A stretch of DNA of 64,000 bases. Source: Thermococcus eurythermalis. GTDB taxonomy: Archaea > Methanobacteriota_B > Thermococci > Thermococcales > Thermococcaceae. The stretch is from assembly GCF_000769655.1 (NCBI RefSeq), contig NZ_CP008887.1, positions 930,001 through 994,000 on the forward strand, given 5' to 3'. Under the pieces are notes generated by a model that had not been told where the DNA came from, made no database searches, and worked only from the letters and a program-made list of their open reading frames with translations. Position numbers and translations under genes: made by a program. The first letter of the stretch is position 1, and each line of letters starts with the position of its first letter. Positions 55,186 to 64,000 of the stretch are shown in pieces.

Positions 55186-56061
55186 GTGATAAGGTATCCC
55201 GCTGTTGCAGGGAGCTTTTATCCATCTGACGAGGCTCTCATCGAGATGCTGGAGGAGTTCTTCAGTGACCTTAGAGAAGATGGGAGCGAGAGGAGGATAA
55301 CTGCCGGAGTAGCGCCTCACGCTGGCTACGTCTTCTCGGGCTACACCGCGTCGAGGACATACAAGGCCATCTTTGAGGACGGCCTTCCTGAGACCTTTGT
55401 AATACTCGGGCCGAACCACACGGGCCTCGGTTCGCCGATAGCTGTCTATCCTGAGGGCGAGTGGCTGACACCGCTCGGGAGCATAGAAGTTGACGCCGAG
55501 ATGGCCAAGGCGATAGCGAAGCTTTCCGGAATAGCCGACCTCGATGAGCTCGCCCACAAATACGAGCACTCCATTGAGGTGCAGGTGCCGTTCATTCAGT
55601 ACCTCAGCGAGCTGGCCGGTAAAGACGTCAGGATAGTCCCCATAACCCTCGGAATCCAGGACGAGGACGTTTCGAAGGCCCTCGGAAAGGCTATCTTCGA
55701 GGCCAGTGAAGAGCTCGGCAGGGATGTAGTCGTCGTAGCGAGCACGGACTTCATGCACTACGGGCCGGTCTACGGCTACGTTCCGTTCAGGGCGAGGGCC
55801 GATGAGCTCCCGCACAGGATAAAAGAGTGGGACTTCAGGCTGATAAGGAGAATCCTCGACTTCGACGTTGACAGCCTGTTTAGAGAGCTCCGCGAGATGA
55901 ACCATACGATGTGCGGGCCCGGGGCTGTTGGGACGGCGATAGTTTACTCTCGCCTTGCCGGGGCTCTTGAAGCGGAGCTCCTCCACTACACGACGAGCTT
56001 TGAGGTAAGCAGGAGCACTGAGGCTATAGTTGGCTACGCGAGCATCGTGATGAGGAAGTGA
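55186..56061 (+). CDS. MEMO1-family protein
   Basis: 291 residues. [66 protein letters not shown] and [11 protein letters not shown] are the conserved blocks, including the His/Cys residues that bind metal (copper or iron) in MEMO. In many archaea the gene lies with mevalonate genes, as here, but its job there is unproven. GTG 55186 follows GGAGGTGGTGGC. Confidence 0.88.
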   Translation: MIRYPAVAGSFYPSDEALIEMLEEFFSDLREDGSERRITAGVAPHAGYVFSGYTASRTYKAIFEDGLPETFVILGPNHTGLGSPIAVYPEGEWLTPLGSIEVDAEMAKAIAKLSGIADLDELAHKYEHSIEVQVPFIQYLSELAGKDVRIVPITLGIQDEDVSKALGKAIFEASEELGRDVVVVASTDFMHYGPVYGYVPFRARADELPHRIKEWDFRLIRRILDFDVDSLFRELREMNHTMCGPGAVGTAIVYSRLAGALEAELLHYTTSFEVSRSTEAIVGYASIVMRK

Positions 56062-56098
56062 ACGAAAAGGCCATAAGGGGATTTTTCCATTTTTATAC

Positions 56099-56473
56099 AT
56101 GAAACTGGAAGAGGCCGTGAGAAAAATCCTTGAGCTCGGCGGGGAGAGGGTTAAGTTCATCATTCTCTTCGGCTCCCAGGCGCGTGATGAGGCGGGGAAG
56201 GACAGCGATATAGACCTGTGCGTTTACTACGAGGGAAGCCCCAAAGAGGCCTTTAGGTTCAGGGAACTCGTTCTTGGGTATCTGTCCGACAAATACGACG
56301 TTCAGGTGTTCCAGCTCCTCCCAGTTTATTTAAAGAGGGAGTGCCTCAGGGGGAAGGTTCTCTTCTGCAGGGACGGGACTGTTCTCTACGACCTTGCCTA
56401 TGAAACGCTAAAGGAGTGGGAGGACTTCAAACGCTATTATTACGACTACCTCGGTCTGGAGGCGATAGAATGA
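56099..56473 (+). CDS. MntA-like nucleotidyltransferase (antitoxin type)
   Basis: 124 residues. [25 protein letters not shown] is the minimal nucleotidyltransferase motif (GS...DxD). In MntA-HepT modules such proteins AMPylate and silence a HEPN RNase toxin. The stop overlaps an 18-codon frame that looks like the start of hepT. A TTTTTATAC box just upstream suggests a leaderless mRNA. Confidence 0.8.
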   Translation: MKLEEAVRKILELGGERVKFIILFGSQARDEAGKDSDIDLCVYYEGSPKEAFRFRELVLGYLSDKYDVQVFQLLPVYLKRECLRGKVLFCRDGTVLYDLAYETLKEWEDFKRYYYDYLGLEAIE

Positions 56474-56526
56474 GGGTCGAGCTTATACGCTCCAAAATCG
56501 AAAAATTCCTGGAGGGTCGAAGATGA
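56470..56526 (+). pseudogene. hepT (DUF86 HEPN) toxin stub
   Basis: 18 codons, [18 protein letters not shown], fitting the first helix of HepT/DUF86 proteins. The rest, including the catalytic RX4-6H motif, is missing. It overlaps the nucleotidyltransferase stop (ATGA) and ends over the mevalonate kinase start (ATGA), so it can couple translation of the two genes. The assignment rests on a short match and on the neighbour. Confidence 0.5.
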
Positions 56527-57527
56527 GGGTTTTAGCATCTGCCCCGGCTAAAATTATCCTCTTCGGCGAGCACAGCGTGGTCTACGGAAAGCCCGCTATA
56601 GCGGCCGCAATAAATCTCAGAACCTATGTCTGGGCAGAGTTCAACGAGAAAGGTGCGATAAAGATAGAGGCCAAGGACATACGCGTTCCCGGTCTTACTG
56701 TGTCCTTCTCCGAGGACGAGATTTACTTTGAGAGCGACTACGGAAAGGCCGCAGAGGTTCTGAGCTACGTCCGTCAGGCAATAGAGCTGGTTAGGGAGGA
56801 GGCAGACAGGAGAGACAGGGGAATAACCGTCTCGATAACATCCCAGATTCCCGTCGGGGCGGGCCTCGGTTCATCAGCAGCCGTAGCCGTCGCTACAATT
56901 GGCGCAGTCTCAAAGCTCCTCGGCCTTGAGCTGACAAGGGAGGAGATAGGGAAGCTTGGCCACAGGGTTGAGCTCCTCGTCCAGGGCGCTTCGAGTGGCA
57001 TTGACCCAACCGTCTCAGCAATAGGCGGCTTTATCCACTACGAGAAGGGGAAGTTCGAGCACCTGCCCTTTATGGAGCTCCCAATAGTTGTTGGCTACAC
57101 CGGTTCTAGCGGTTCGACGAAGGAGCTCGTTGCGATGGTGAGGAAGACGAAGGAAGAAATTCCTGAGATAATAGAGCCGATACTCCTCTCGATGGGCAAG
57201 GTCGTTGAGAAGGCCAGGGAAATCCTGCTCTCCGACCTCGACGAGGAGGTGCGCTTCGAGAGGCTCGGGAAGCTGATGAACATCAACCACGGCCTCCTCG
57301 ACGCGCTCGGCGTCTCGACCAAGAAGCTCAGCGAGCTCGTCTATGCGGCCAGGACTGCGGGGGCCCTCGGGGCAAAGATAACTGGTGCAGGTGGCGGAGG
57401 CTGTATGTACGCCCTCGCGCCCGGCAGGCAGAGGGAAGTCGCGACCGCCATAACCATAGCCGGCGGGACGCCGATGATAACCGAGATAAGCAGGGAGGGC
57501 CTCAGGATAGAGGAGGTGATTCCGTGA
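56523..57527 (+). CDS. mvk: mevalonate kinase
   Basis: 334 residues, GHMP kinase family. [20 protein letters not shown], the ATP loop [15 protein letters not shown], the Asp of [11 protein letters not shown] and [12 protein letters not shown] identify it. It makes 5-phosphomevalonate for archaeal lipids. GGAGGGTCGAAG lies before ATG 56523. Its stop overlaps the next start. Confidence 0.94.
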   Translation: MRVLASAPAKIILFGEHSVVYGKPAIAAAINLRTYVWAEFNEKGAIKIEAKDIRVPGLTVSFSEDEIYFESDYGKAAEVLSYVRQAIELVREEADRRDRGITVSITSQIPVGAGLGSSAAVAVATIGAVSKLLGLELTREEIGKLGHRVELLVQGASSGIDPTVSAIGGFIHYEKGKFEHLPFMELPIVVGYTGSSGSTKELVAMVRKTKEEIPEIIEPILLSMGKVVEKAREILLSDLDEEVRFERLGKLMNINHGLLDALGVSTKKLSELVYAARTAGALGAKITGAGGGGCMYALAPGRQREVATAITIAGGTPMITEISREGLRIEEVIP

Positions 57528-58315
57528 TAATCGTCAAGATTGGTGGCAGTGTCTTCAGCGACAAAAGGGGCGAGCCCGAGAACTTCAGGGAGAACGTCGT
57601 CCGCTCAATAGCAGGGGAGATTAAGGATTTTTACCCCGAGGAGGACTTTATAATCGTCCACGGCGGCGGGAGCTTCGGGCACCCCTATGCCAAGGAGTAC
57701 CGCATAAGGGAGGGCCTTACCGGGCTTTCGGAGGCGGCCCTGTTCTGGCGCAAGAAGGGGTTCTCTCTCACCCACCACGCCATGCTCAGGGCGAACATGA
57801 AAATCGTCGAGACGTTCATTAATGCCGGTCTTCCGGCGGTTTCCGTCTCAAGCTCCTCCGTTTTCCTCATGGACTCGGACAGGGTTGTTTACGGGGACGT
57901 TGAGCCCATACGGAAGCTTATCGAGACCGACTTTATTCCCGTCCTCTTCGGCGACGTGGCCGTTGATCTCATGAAAGGAATAGACATACTATCCGGGGAC
58001 CAGATAGTCACGTACCTCACCAAGCTCTTTACCCCGAAAAAGGTTGTTTTCCTGATGAGCGTTGACGGGATTTACGACGGGGTTCCCGGGGAGGGCACAC
58101 TCCTCCAGGAGATTCCTGCGGACAACATTGACCACATCATAAAGCGCATCTCCGGTTCAGCCGGGACTGACGTGACCGGCGGGATAATAAACAAGCTGAA
58201 GGAAGCAAAAGAGATAGCGCGCTTTTCCGAGGTCTGGTTCGTCAACGGCCTCGTTCCCGGGAGGCTGAGCGGAGCGATTAGGGGAGATGGCTTCGGGACG
58301 AGGATTGTGCCTTAG
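57524..58315 (+). CDS. ipk: isopentenyl phosphate kinase
   Basis: 263 residues with a GTG start. It has the amino-acid-kinase fold: [26 protein letters not shown] (with the His that marks phosphate-accepting IPK) and [12 protein letters not shown]. It phosphorylates isopentenyl phosphate in the archaeal mevalonate route, next after mevalonate kinase on the map. Confidence 0.93.
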   Translation: MIIVKIGGSVFSDKRGEPENFRENVVRSIAGEIKDFYPEEDFIIVHGGGSFGHPYAKEYRIREGLTGLSEAALFWRKKGFSLTHHAMLRANMKIVETFINAGLPAVSVSSSSVFLMDSDRVVYGDVEPIRKLIETDFIPVLFGDVAVDLMKGIDILSGDQIVTYLTKLFTPKKVVFLMSVDGIYDGVPGEGTLLQEIPADNIDHIIKRISGSAGTDVTGGIINKLKEAKEIARFSEVWFVNGLVPGRLSGAIRGDGFGTRIVP

Positions 58316-58365
58316 CAGGGACAAAATCTTTTTATTTTTCTTTGACATTGGTAACTTTGATAACT

Positions 58366-59109
58366 ATGTTGCGTAAGACTTTAGCCTTCGTAGTGCTCTT
58401 TATCCTCGCTCTCTGGGGGCTTCAGAAGGCATCTTCCAGTGGCTACCTGAGTGCTTTCGATGCATCTCCTGAGAACCTGAACCTAAGCGTTCAGTCGGAG
58501 AACAACACCGTTATTGTTGAATGGGAACTCCAAGGTGGAAGCATAGTTAGAACTCTCGCCGGCGGAAGGGACGCGGTTATTCTGGTTTATCCAGGCTGGG
58601 TGGAGGACGGCGAGGGCTCGTGGCTTGTGCTGGGTGATGCCGAAAACCTGTCCGTGGCATTGAACGGTGAAAGCCCGAGGAATCTCACGATTATTTACCA
58701 CCCGTTCCAGGTCTTAGCTTCCAATGGGAGCGCTCAGGCTAAATTGAGAGTCTTTGTAGTTCCCGTCGGCTTCCCATCAACGGTTCAGTCTGGAAAAATC
58801 GAATTTAACCTGGTAACCTACTACGGAATCTGCAACAACATCACTCTAAACGTGATTTATTTCCATAACACGGGTGAGGGGGACTACCGGGACCTCGTGC
58901 TCCTCCTCTCAGTTGACTTTGGCAAAGGATTCCCCATACTTCCCGGTTTCAGGTCGAGGTTTAACCTCACAATCGGGGCATCTGAAGTGCCGAACTTCCT
59001 CAGCTCGGCCGTGAACGCCCGCTACCTGGGCAACTGGATTGATGAACCGAAGGGCTGGCTGGTCGTGAAAACCGTGAACGTCACCGTCTGCCCACCCAAA
59101 ACCTCTTAA
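58366..59109 (+). CDS. secreted protein of unknown function within the isoprenoid cluster
   Basis: 247 residues. An N-terminal membrane helix ([15 protein letters not shown]) leads to an outer beta-rich domain with about seven N-x-S/T sites (for example NLSV, NNTV, NLTI, NITL, NVTV). No C-terminal anchor and no family recognised. It lies between ipk and idi, with AT-rich DNA before it and its own likely box (TTTTTATTT near 58329). ATG 58366 is chosen because it starts the signal sequence. Confidence 0.65.
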   Translation: MLRKTLAFVVLFILALWGLQKASSSGYLSAFDASPENLNLSVQSENNTVIVEWELQGGSIVRTLAGGRDAVILVYPGWVEDGEGSWLVLGDAENLSVALNGESPRNLTIIYHPFQVLASNGSAQAKLRVFVVPVGFPSTVQSGKIEFNLVTYYGICNNITLNVIYFHNTGEGDYRDLVLLLSVDFGKGFPILPGFRSRFNLTIGASEVPNFLSSAVNARYLGNWIDEPKGWLVVKTVNVTVCPPKTS

Positions 59110-59141
59110 CTTTTTTCGTCTTCTCTTTCCCGGTGGTCTTA

Positions 59142-60260
59142 ATGAAGGTTTTTGACAAGGAGGAGCTCACCATCATTCGAAAGTTTGAGCACATCGAGCA
59201 CTGCCTGAAGAGGAACGTTCAGGCCCACGTTTCAAACGGTTTTGAGGATGTGCACCTCGTCCACATGAGCCTTCCCGAGATAGACAAGGGCGAAATTGAC
59301 ATGAGCGTCGAGTTCCTTGGTCGGAAGTTTGATTACCCGATTTTCATAGCCGGAATGACCGGTGGGACGAGGGGTTCACAGCTGGCCGGAAAGATAAACA
59401 AGACCCTTGCTAAGGCTGCCCAGGAGCTGAACATCCCGATGGGTGTCGGCAGCCAGAGGGCCATGATAAGGAACCCGGAGACCTGGGAGAGCTACTACGT
59501 TCGCGATGTTGCCCCGGACGTCTTTCTCGTCGGCAACCTCGGTGCACCTCAGTTCGCCGAGACAATGCCCGACCGCTATGGCATTGAGGAGGCGCTGAAG
59601 GCCGTCGAGACGATTCAGGCCGATGCCCTTGCCATACACCTCAACCCGCTCCAGGAGAGCGTCCAGCCCGAGGGTGACACCCAGTACCGGGGCGTTTTAA
59701 AAGCTCTGGCAGAGCTCAAGGCCGAGTTCCCCTACCCGCTAATAGCGAAGGAGACCGGTGCGGGGGTTTCCAAAGAAGTCGCTGTGAGGCTTGAGAGCAT
59801 TGGGATTGATGCAATAGACGTCGGCGGTCTCGGCGGGACGAGCTGGAGCGCCGTCGAGTACTATCGCGCAAAGGACGAAATGGGACGAAACCTCGCGCTC
59901 AAGTTTTGGGACTGGGGCATAAAGACCGCGATAAGCGTCGCAGAGGTTCGCTACGCCACCGACCTGCCGATTATAGCCACTGGCGGAATGCGCGACGGGA
60001 TAACAATGGCCAAGGCCCTTGCAATGGGCGCTACCTTCGCGGGCGTAGCCCTGCCGCTCCTCAAGCCCGCCGTCAAGGGCGACGTCGAGGGCGTGATAAA
60101 AGTCCTGAGGCGCTACATCGAGGAGATAAGGAACGCCATGTTCCTCGTTGGGGCAAGAAACGTCGAGGAGCTGAGAAGGGTCCCGCTCGTTATAACGGGC
60201 TTCACGAGGGAGTGGCTTGAGCAGAGGATTGACCTGCCAGCATACCTCAGGAGGAGGTGA
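59142..60260 (+). CDS. fni: isopentenyl-diphosphate delta-isomerase, type 2
   Basis: 372 residues. This FMN-dependent TIM barrel has [36 protein letters not shown] and VGGLGGTSW, the binding loops of IDI-2. It interconverts isopentenyl and dimethylallyl diphosphate. CCGGTGGTCTTA precedes ATG 59142. Confidence 0.94.
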   Translation: MKVFDKEELTIIRKFEHIEHCLKRNVQAHVSNGFEDVHLVHMSLPEIDKGEIDMSVEFLGRKFDYPIFIAGMTGGTRGSQLAGKINKTLAKAAQELNIPMGVGSQRAMIRNPETWESYYVRDVAPDVFLVGNLGAPQFAETMPDRYGIEEALKAVETIQADALAIHLNPLQESVQPEGDTQYRGVLKALAELKAEFPYPLIAKETGAGVSKEVAVRLESIGIDAIDVGGLGGTSWSAVEYYRAKDEMGRNLALKFWDWGIKTAISVAEVRYATDLPIIATGGMRDGITMAKALAMGATFAGVALPLLKPAVKGDVEGVIKVLRRYIEEIRNAMFLVGARNVEELRRVPLVITGFTREWLEQRIDLPAYLRRR

Positions 60261-60320
60261 CATTCTCGGCCGTTTCTTTGCCACCTTTCTATGTTTCTTT
60301 TTCTCTAAGCAAATGCACAC

Positions 60321-60390
60321 CTTTTTAAACCCTCGTTCAGAATAATGCCCAACGCAGCCCCGTGCCTCAGGAGGGGCCCGGGGCGGGAGG
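60321..60390 (+). promoter_or_regulatory. RNase J promoter and structured leader
   Basis: A CTTTTTAAAC box (60321-60330) predicts transcription from about 60350. The short leader contains GCCCCG (60357-60362) paired with CGGGGC (60379-60384), and this hairpin ends just before GGGAGG, the ribosome binding site of the RNase J gene. It could control translation or decay of its own mRNA. Confidence 0.4.
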
Positions 60391-60399
60391 TTGATTGAG

Positions 60400-61746
60400 A
60401 TGATAAAGGTCTACACAATCAGCGGTTACGAAGAAGTCGGTAAGAACATGACCGCCGTTGCCTACTCCGACGGCAAGCGTGAGGAAGTTGTGATAATAGA
60501 TATGGGTATAATGCTCGACAGGGTAATGATTCACGAGGACACGAGCATCCAGAAGTTCTCCGACAAGGAGCTTCAGAGGCTCGGCGCGATTCCCGACGAC
60601 AGGATTCTCTGGAAGAATAAGGGCAACCGGAAGGTCGTTGCGATTACCCTCACCCACGGCCACCTCGACCACATTGGGGCTATAGCGAAGCTGGCCCCCC
60701 ACTATCCCGATACACCCATTTACGGGACTCCCTACACTATTAGGCTCGCCAAGGGTGAAGTCAAGAGCGAGGAGTACTTTGAGGTCAAGAACCCGATGTA
60801 CGAGACCCAGTTCGGCGAAATCGTCCAGGTTAGCGAAAACCTCGCCATCGAGTTCATACGCATCACTCACTCTATTCCCCAGGCTTCTATGGTGGCAATC
60901 CACACCCCGGAGGGTGTTGTCATCCACACCGGCGACTTCAAGTTCGACAACAACAACCCGCTCGGTGAAAGGCCCGACTACAAGAGGCTCAGGGAACTTG
61001 GAAAAGAGGGCGTTAAGGTTCTCATCGCGGAATCAACGCGCGTCTCCGAGCCAACAAAAACACCAAGCGAGGCAGTGGCTCAAATGCTCCTCGAGGACTT
61101 CTTCCTCTACGAGGGCATGGACGAGAAGGGATTGATAGCAACCACCTTCGCGAGCCACATCTTCCGCCTCCAGGAGCTGATATGGATAGCCAATAAGATG
61201 GGCAGGCAGGCCGTTTTGGTCGGTCGCTCCCTGGCGAAGTACACCGGCATAGCCAAGCAGCTGGGCCTCATAAAGATGAAGGGGGCCCGCGCCGTTAGAA
61301 GCCCCAACGCCGTCAGAAAAGTCCTCAAGGAGGTCTCCCAGGCAAGGGAGAACTACCTGCTCATCGTTACGGGCCATCAGGGTGAGCCAGGGGCTGTTCT
61401 CACCAGAATGGCAGACGGCGAGCTCTACGACATCGGCAAGGACGACACGGTAGTGTTCTCCGCTGGAACGATACCGAACCCGCTCAACTACGCCCAGCGC
61501 TACAAGCTCGAAACGAAGCTCAAGATGCGCGGTGTGAGAATGATTAAGGACCTCCACGTGTCCGGTCACGCCAGCAGGGAAGACCACCGCTACCTCATAA
61601 GGCTCCTCAACCCGGAAAACATCGTCCCCGCCCACGGCGAGTTCAGAATGCTCACCCACTACGCGGAGCTCGCAGAAGAAGAGGGCTACATGATTGGAAA
61701 GGACGTCTTCGTTTCGAGGAACGGCTACGTCGTCGAGATTCCGTGA
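60400..61746 (+). CDS. rnj: archaeal ribonuclease J
   Basis: 448 residues. This metallo-beta-lactamase/beta-CASP nuclease has TLTHGHLDHIGAIAKL (metal motif II), HTGDFKFD and FSAGTIPN, and HVSGHASREDHRYLIRLLNPENIVPAHGE (motifs B and C; cores HVSGHAS and PAHGE). It is a 5-prime to 3-prime exonuclease for RNA decay and rRNA processing. ATG 60400 follows GGAGGTTGATTGAG. It commonly lies next to isoprenoid genes in Thermococcales. Confidence 0.93.
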   Translation: MIKVYTISGYEEVGKNMTAVAYSDGKREEVVIIDMGIMLDRVMIHEDTSIQKFSDKELQRLGAIPDDRILWKNKGNRKVVAITLTHGHLDHIGAIAKLAPHYPDTPIYGTPYTIRLAKGEVKSEEYFEVKNPMYETQFGEIVQVSENLAIEFIRITHSIPQASMVAIHTPEGVVIHTGDFKFDNNNPLGERPDYKRLRELGKEGVKVLIAESTRVSEPTKTPSEAVAQMLLEDFFLYEGMDEKGLIATTFASHIFRLQELIWIANKMGRQAVLVGRSLAKYTGIAKQLGLIKMKGARAVRSPNAVRKVLKEVSQARENYLLIVTGHQGEPGAVLTRMADGELYDIGKDDTVVFSAGTIPNPLNYAQRYKLETKLKMRGVRMIKDLHVSGHASREDHRYLIRLLNPENIVPAHGEFRMLTHYAELAEEEGYMIGKDVFVSRNGYVVEIP

Positions 61747-61813
61747 GGGCAAAGCTGATAAAGACTTACCACTTTTTCCCTTTGGTTGCTCTCATTACTC
61801 ACGGGGTGATAAG

Positions 61814-62845
61814 ATGGGCAAGTACGATGAGCTGTTTGCACAGGTTAAAGCCAAGGCCAAGGACGTTGATGCCGTTATCTTTGAACTTATCCCTGAGAAG
61901 GAGCCGAAGACGCTCTACGAGGCGGCGAGGCACTACCCTCTCGCCGGCGGAAAGCGCGTCAGGCCTTTTGTTGTTCTCCGCGCGGCCGAGGCCGTCGGCG
62001 GCGACCCAGAGAAAGCCCTCTATCCGGCTGCCGCGGTCGAGTTCATCCACAACTATTCGCTGGTTCACGACGACATCATGGACATGGACGAGCTCAGGCG
62101 CGGAAGGCCCACCGTCCACAAGCTATGGGGCGTCAACATGGCAATTCTGGCCGGCGACCTGCTCTTCAGTAAGGCCTTCGAGGCGGTAGCCAGGGCAGAA
62201 GTAAGCCCAGAGAAGAAGGCTAGAATCCTAGATGTCCTCGTGAAGACCTCCAACGAGCTCTGCGAGGGCCAGGCGCTCGACATAGAGTTCGAGACGAGGG
62301 ACGAGGTAACGGTTGACGAGTACCTCAAGATGATTAGCGGAAAGACGGGGGCGCTCTTCAACGGCTCGGCAACGATAGGTGCAATCGTCGGAACTGACAA
62401 CGAGAAGTACATCCAGGCGCTCTCAAAATGGGGAAGGAACGTGGGAATCGCCTTCCAGATATGGGACGACGTGCTCGATTTGATTGCCGACGAGGAGAAG
62501 CTTGGAAAGCCCGTCGGGAGCGACATAAGGAAGGGCAAGAAGACGCTCATAGTCAGCCACTTCTTCCAGCACGCGAACGAGGAGGACAAGGCCGAGTTCC
62601 TGAAGGTCTTTGGAAAATACGCGGGAGACGCCAAGGGGGACGCTCTCATCCACGACGAGAAGGTCAAGGAGGAAGTTGCCAAGGCCATCGAGCTCCTCAA
62701 GAAGTACGGCAGCATAGACTACGCGGCCAACTACGCAAAGAACCTCGTGAGGGAGGCCAACGAGGCCCTGAAAGTCCTCCCCGAGAGCGAGGCGAGGAAA
62801 GACCTTGAACTCCTCGCCGAGTTCCTCGTCGAGAGGGAGTTCTGA
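61814..62845 (+). CDS. geranylgeranyl/farnesyl diphosphate synthase
   Basis: 343 residues. The first Asp-rich motif is HDDIMDMDELRRGRP and the second is FQIWDDVLDLIAD, with LAGGKRVRPFVVL before them. It joins isopentenyl diphosphate units to the C15/C20 chains of archaeal lipids. GGGTGATAAG precedes ATG 61814. Confidence 0.93.
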   Translation: MGKYDELFAQVKAKAKDVDAVIFELIPEKEPKTLYEAARHYPLAGGKRVRPFVVLRAAEAVGGDPEKALYPAAAVEFIHNYSLVHDDIMDMDELRRGRPTVHKLWGVNMAILAGDLLFSKAFEAVARAEVSPEKKARILDVLVKTSNELCEGQALDIEFETRDEVTVDEYLKMISGKTGALFNGSATIGAIVGTDNEKYIQALSKWGRNVGIAFQIWDDVLDLIADEEKLGKPVGSDIRKGKKTLIVSHFFQHANEEDKAEFLKVFGKYAGDAKGDALIHDEKVKEEVAKAIELLKKYGSIDYAANYAKNLVREANEALKVLPESEARKDLELLAEFLVEREF

Positions 62846-63140
62846 TTTTTCTCTTTTGGATAAATTAGTATCTGATAGATATGGTAGATTTAAGATTCTT
62901 TCCCTGTGTTGTGTTTCTTATGCTGTGGTGTATTTTGCTTGGGATGTTCTACTCGATTGCGTCATCATGCAACTCTTTTACTTGGGCTTCTTTTGGACAA
63001 AAATGGCAGTAAAATCTAACTCTACATAAATTTATCTCCCTAAAAAAGAAGAAAGATATCTTAATAGTAGCAAGTAGTAAAGCTTATAAGGGTGAAGTGT
63101 GTATGCTTCATTGCAAAAACTGCAAGGTGGTGAAACTCCT
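62846..63140. other. AT-rich intergenic region with promoter
   Basis: 295 bases without a credible gene. A TTATAA box (63083-63090, CTTATAAG) and GGTGGTGAAACTCCT before ATG 63141 serve the next gene. A T-rich stretch after the diphosphate synthase could end transcription. Confidence 0.4.
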
Positions 63141-64000
63141 ATGCGGTGGAAGCCATTATTCGCAGTTCTATTGGGACTGCTGATGGTTGGCGTGACGGCA
63201 GGGAGTACCAACGCGCAGGTTTTCAGACCTACTATCTCTGAAACTTTGAGTGTCAGTGGAGTGGTCTTTGCCAGTGTCTCAGCGTTATCAACACAGATAC
63301 CCTGTCCAACTAAAACAGTCTCTCCACAGGACAGAGCCTACTATATGAACTGGATTAGCACCCACACATTCAAAGCTAAGGTTTACGAGCGTAAAATCCC
63401 AATAGGGGACACAATTTATATCACAAGGACTATCATAATTCCTCGGCTTAACATAAAGTTGACAATGACTTCAACTGAGAACATTCGCAAGTTCATTAAC
63501 GCCCCTTCAATGGATAACACGCGATCTCTGCTTATCATAGACAGAATCACGTACTATGAGACCAACGTAATAGTAACAAGAAACGATGATCCGTTTAAAT
63601 GGTGGGCAGTGAGTCCCTATTTACCAAGATGGACTTGGGAAAGAAGTGGGGATTACTATGTTGCCGTAGACCCTATAAACCTCGTTTGGGGAGCGCCGAA
63701 GAGCATGGTTAAAGATACTCTTTCAGAGCACTCTTGGCATGACTATACAAGTTACGGTGGCAGACAATATATTTATATCCCAAGTAGGGGGTGGGTAGAA
63801 GCTGATGATATGTTCAAGGGTTTTTACTTTGGAACCCAACGACATGTAAGACTGTGGCAGCTTCCTAATGGGATAACTGTGGGTTCTGTTCATCTAGAAC
63901 ACTGGTCTTGGACTAAATTTGACCATGTAGTGGACTCTTATGAGAAACCAGAAGTTGAGATGCTCTCAACGTTTAGCTCATGGAACAAAGAATATGACTA
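63141..64000 (+). CDS. secreted LssY_C-domain-like protein, cut by window edge
   Basis: 286 residues are visible without a stop. The signal peptide is WKPLFAVLLGLLMVGVTAGS. The outer part contains DPINLVWGAPKSMVKDTLSE and FGTQRHVRLWQLPNGITVGS, then a His-rich end (HLEHWSW, DHVVDSYEK). That order resembles the LssY C-terminal domain (PxNLVxxGS, RHHxRxW, HxID). The function of that domain is not known. Base composition is more AT-rich than the isoprenoid genes, suggesting an accessory region. Confidence 0.6.
   Translation, partial: MRWKPLFAVLLGLLMVGVTAGSTNAQVFRPTISETLSVSGVVFASVSALSTQIPCPTKTVSPQDRAYYMNWISTHTFKAKVYERKIPIGDTIYITRTIIIPRLNIKLTMTSTENIRKFINAPSMDNTRSLLIIDRITYYETNVIVTRNDDPFKWWAVSPYLPRWTWERSGDYYVAVDPINLVWGAPKSMVKDTLSEHSWHDYTSYGGRQYIYIPSRGWVEADDMFKGFYFGTQRHVRLWQLPNGITVGSVHLEHWSWTKFDHVVDSYEKPEVEMLSTFSSWNKEYD

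Noticed and set aside
63103-63183. 26-codon Cys-rich frame (MLHCKNCKVVKLLCGG...) overlapping the last gene's start
   Set aside because: The best TATA box (63083-63090) places transcription after its ATG, and the overlapping secreted-protein start has a better binding site.
1-64000. CRISPR arrays, rRNA genes, intact transposases
   Set aside because: I found no regularly spaced repeats, no rRNA segments and no transposase-like protein in any frame.

Overview
This window looks like chromosome from a hyperthermophilic euryarchaeon of the order Thermococcales, most likely a Thermococcus. The grounds are the archaeal-only genes (dphB, rnp1, rpoD/N/K, L19e/L32e/L34e/L14e/L40e, cbf5, archaeal RNase J, isopentenyl phosphate kinase), GGTGA-type ribosome binding sites 5-8 bases before ATG/GTG/TTG starts, TTTATA/TTTAAA boxes with short leaders, and gene orders typical of that group. 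Coding DNA is GC-rich; most intergenic DNA is AT-rich. No rRNA, CRISPR array or intact transposase was seen.

Layout. 1-7.6 kb: a cut radical-SAM gene, a DmpA-type peptidase, a two-gene ABC importer, an NCS2 purine permease, a DtxR-type regulator, diphthine synthase and tRNA-Val. 8.0-25.8 kb: a nearly unbroken S10/spc superoperon (SPOUT methylase, L3 to L15, secY, adkA, an EMC3/Oxa1-like protein, L34e, cmk, L14e, cbf5), which builds ribosomes, inserts membrane proteins and modifies rRNA. A hicB gene and a short hicA-like stub sit inside it. 26.2-30.4 kb: an AT-richer accessory island with a small secreted Cys-containing protein broken by an in-frame TAG, an ABC-2 exporter and several N-glycosylation-rich surface proteins. 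30.6-37.5 kb: an RsmC-like methylase, tRNA-Ser, and the alpha/L13/S2 groups (S13, S4, S11, rpoD, tRNA-Leu, L18e, L13, S9, rpoN, tRNA-Pro, rpoK, an enolase paralogue, S2, tRNA-Leu, L40e).

37.5-49.8 kb: regulators (PadR, two Lrp-related proteins, GfcR-like), FUN14-like and flippase membrane proteins, a degenerate metallophosphoesterase, srp54, a 37-residue small protein, a DUF89 protein, an alpha-solenoid protein, MTA phosphorylase and a CoA-disulfide-reductase-like flavoprotein. 49.8-51.8 kb: a frameshifted Ro60/TROVE gene with a highly structured GC-rich leader. 52-55 kb: tRNA-Arg, a second solenoid protein, uridine phosphorylase and threonine synthase. 55.2-62.8 kb: isoprenoid lipid genes (MEMO, a nucleotidyltransferase with a truncated hepT stub, mevalonate kinase, isopentenyl phosphate kinase, IDI-2, RNase J, prenyl diphosphate synthase), which together lead from mevalonate to the lipid side-chain precursors. 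The window ends in a secreted LssY_C-like protein, cut at the edge.

The most unusual points are the Ro60 pseudogene with a possible Y-RNA-like leader, two toxin-antitoxin operons whose toxin genes are reduced to about 20-codon stubs just before essential genes, the exporter/secreted-protein island, and a dispersed intergenic element with nested palindromes.
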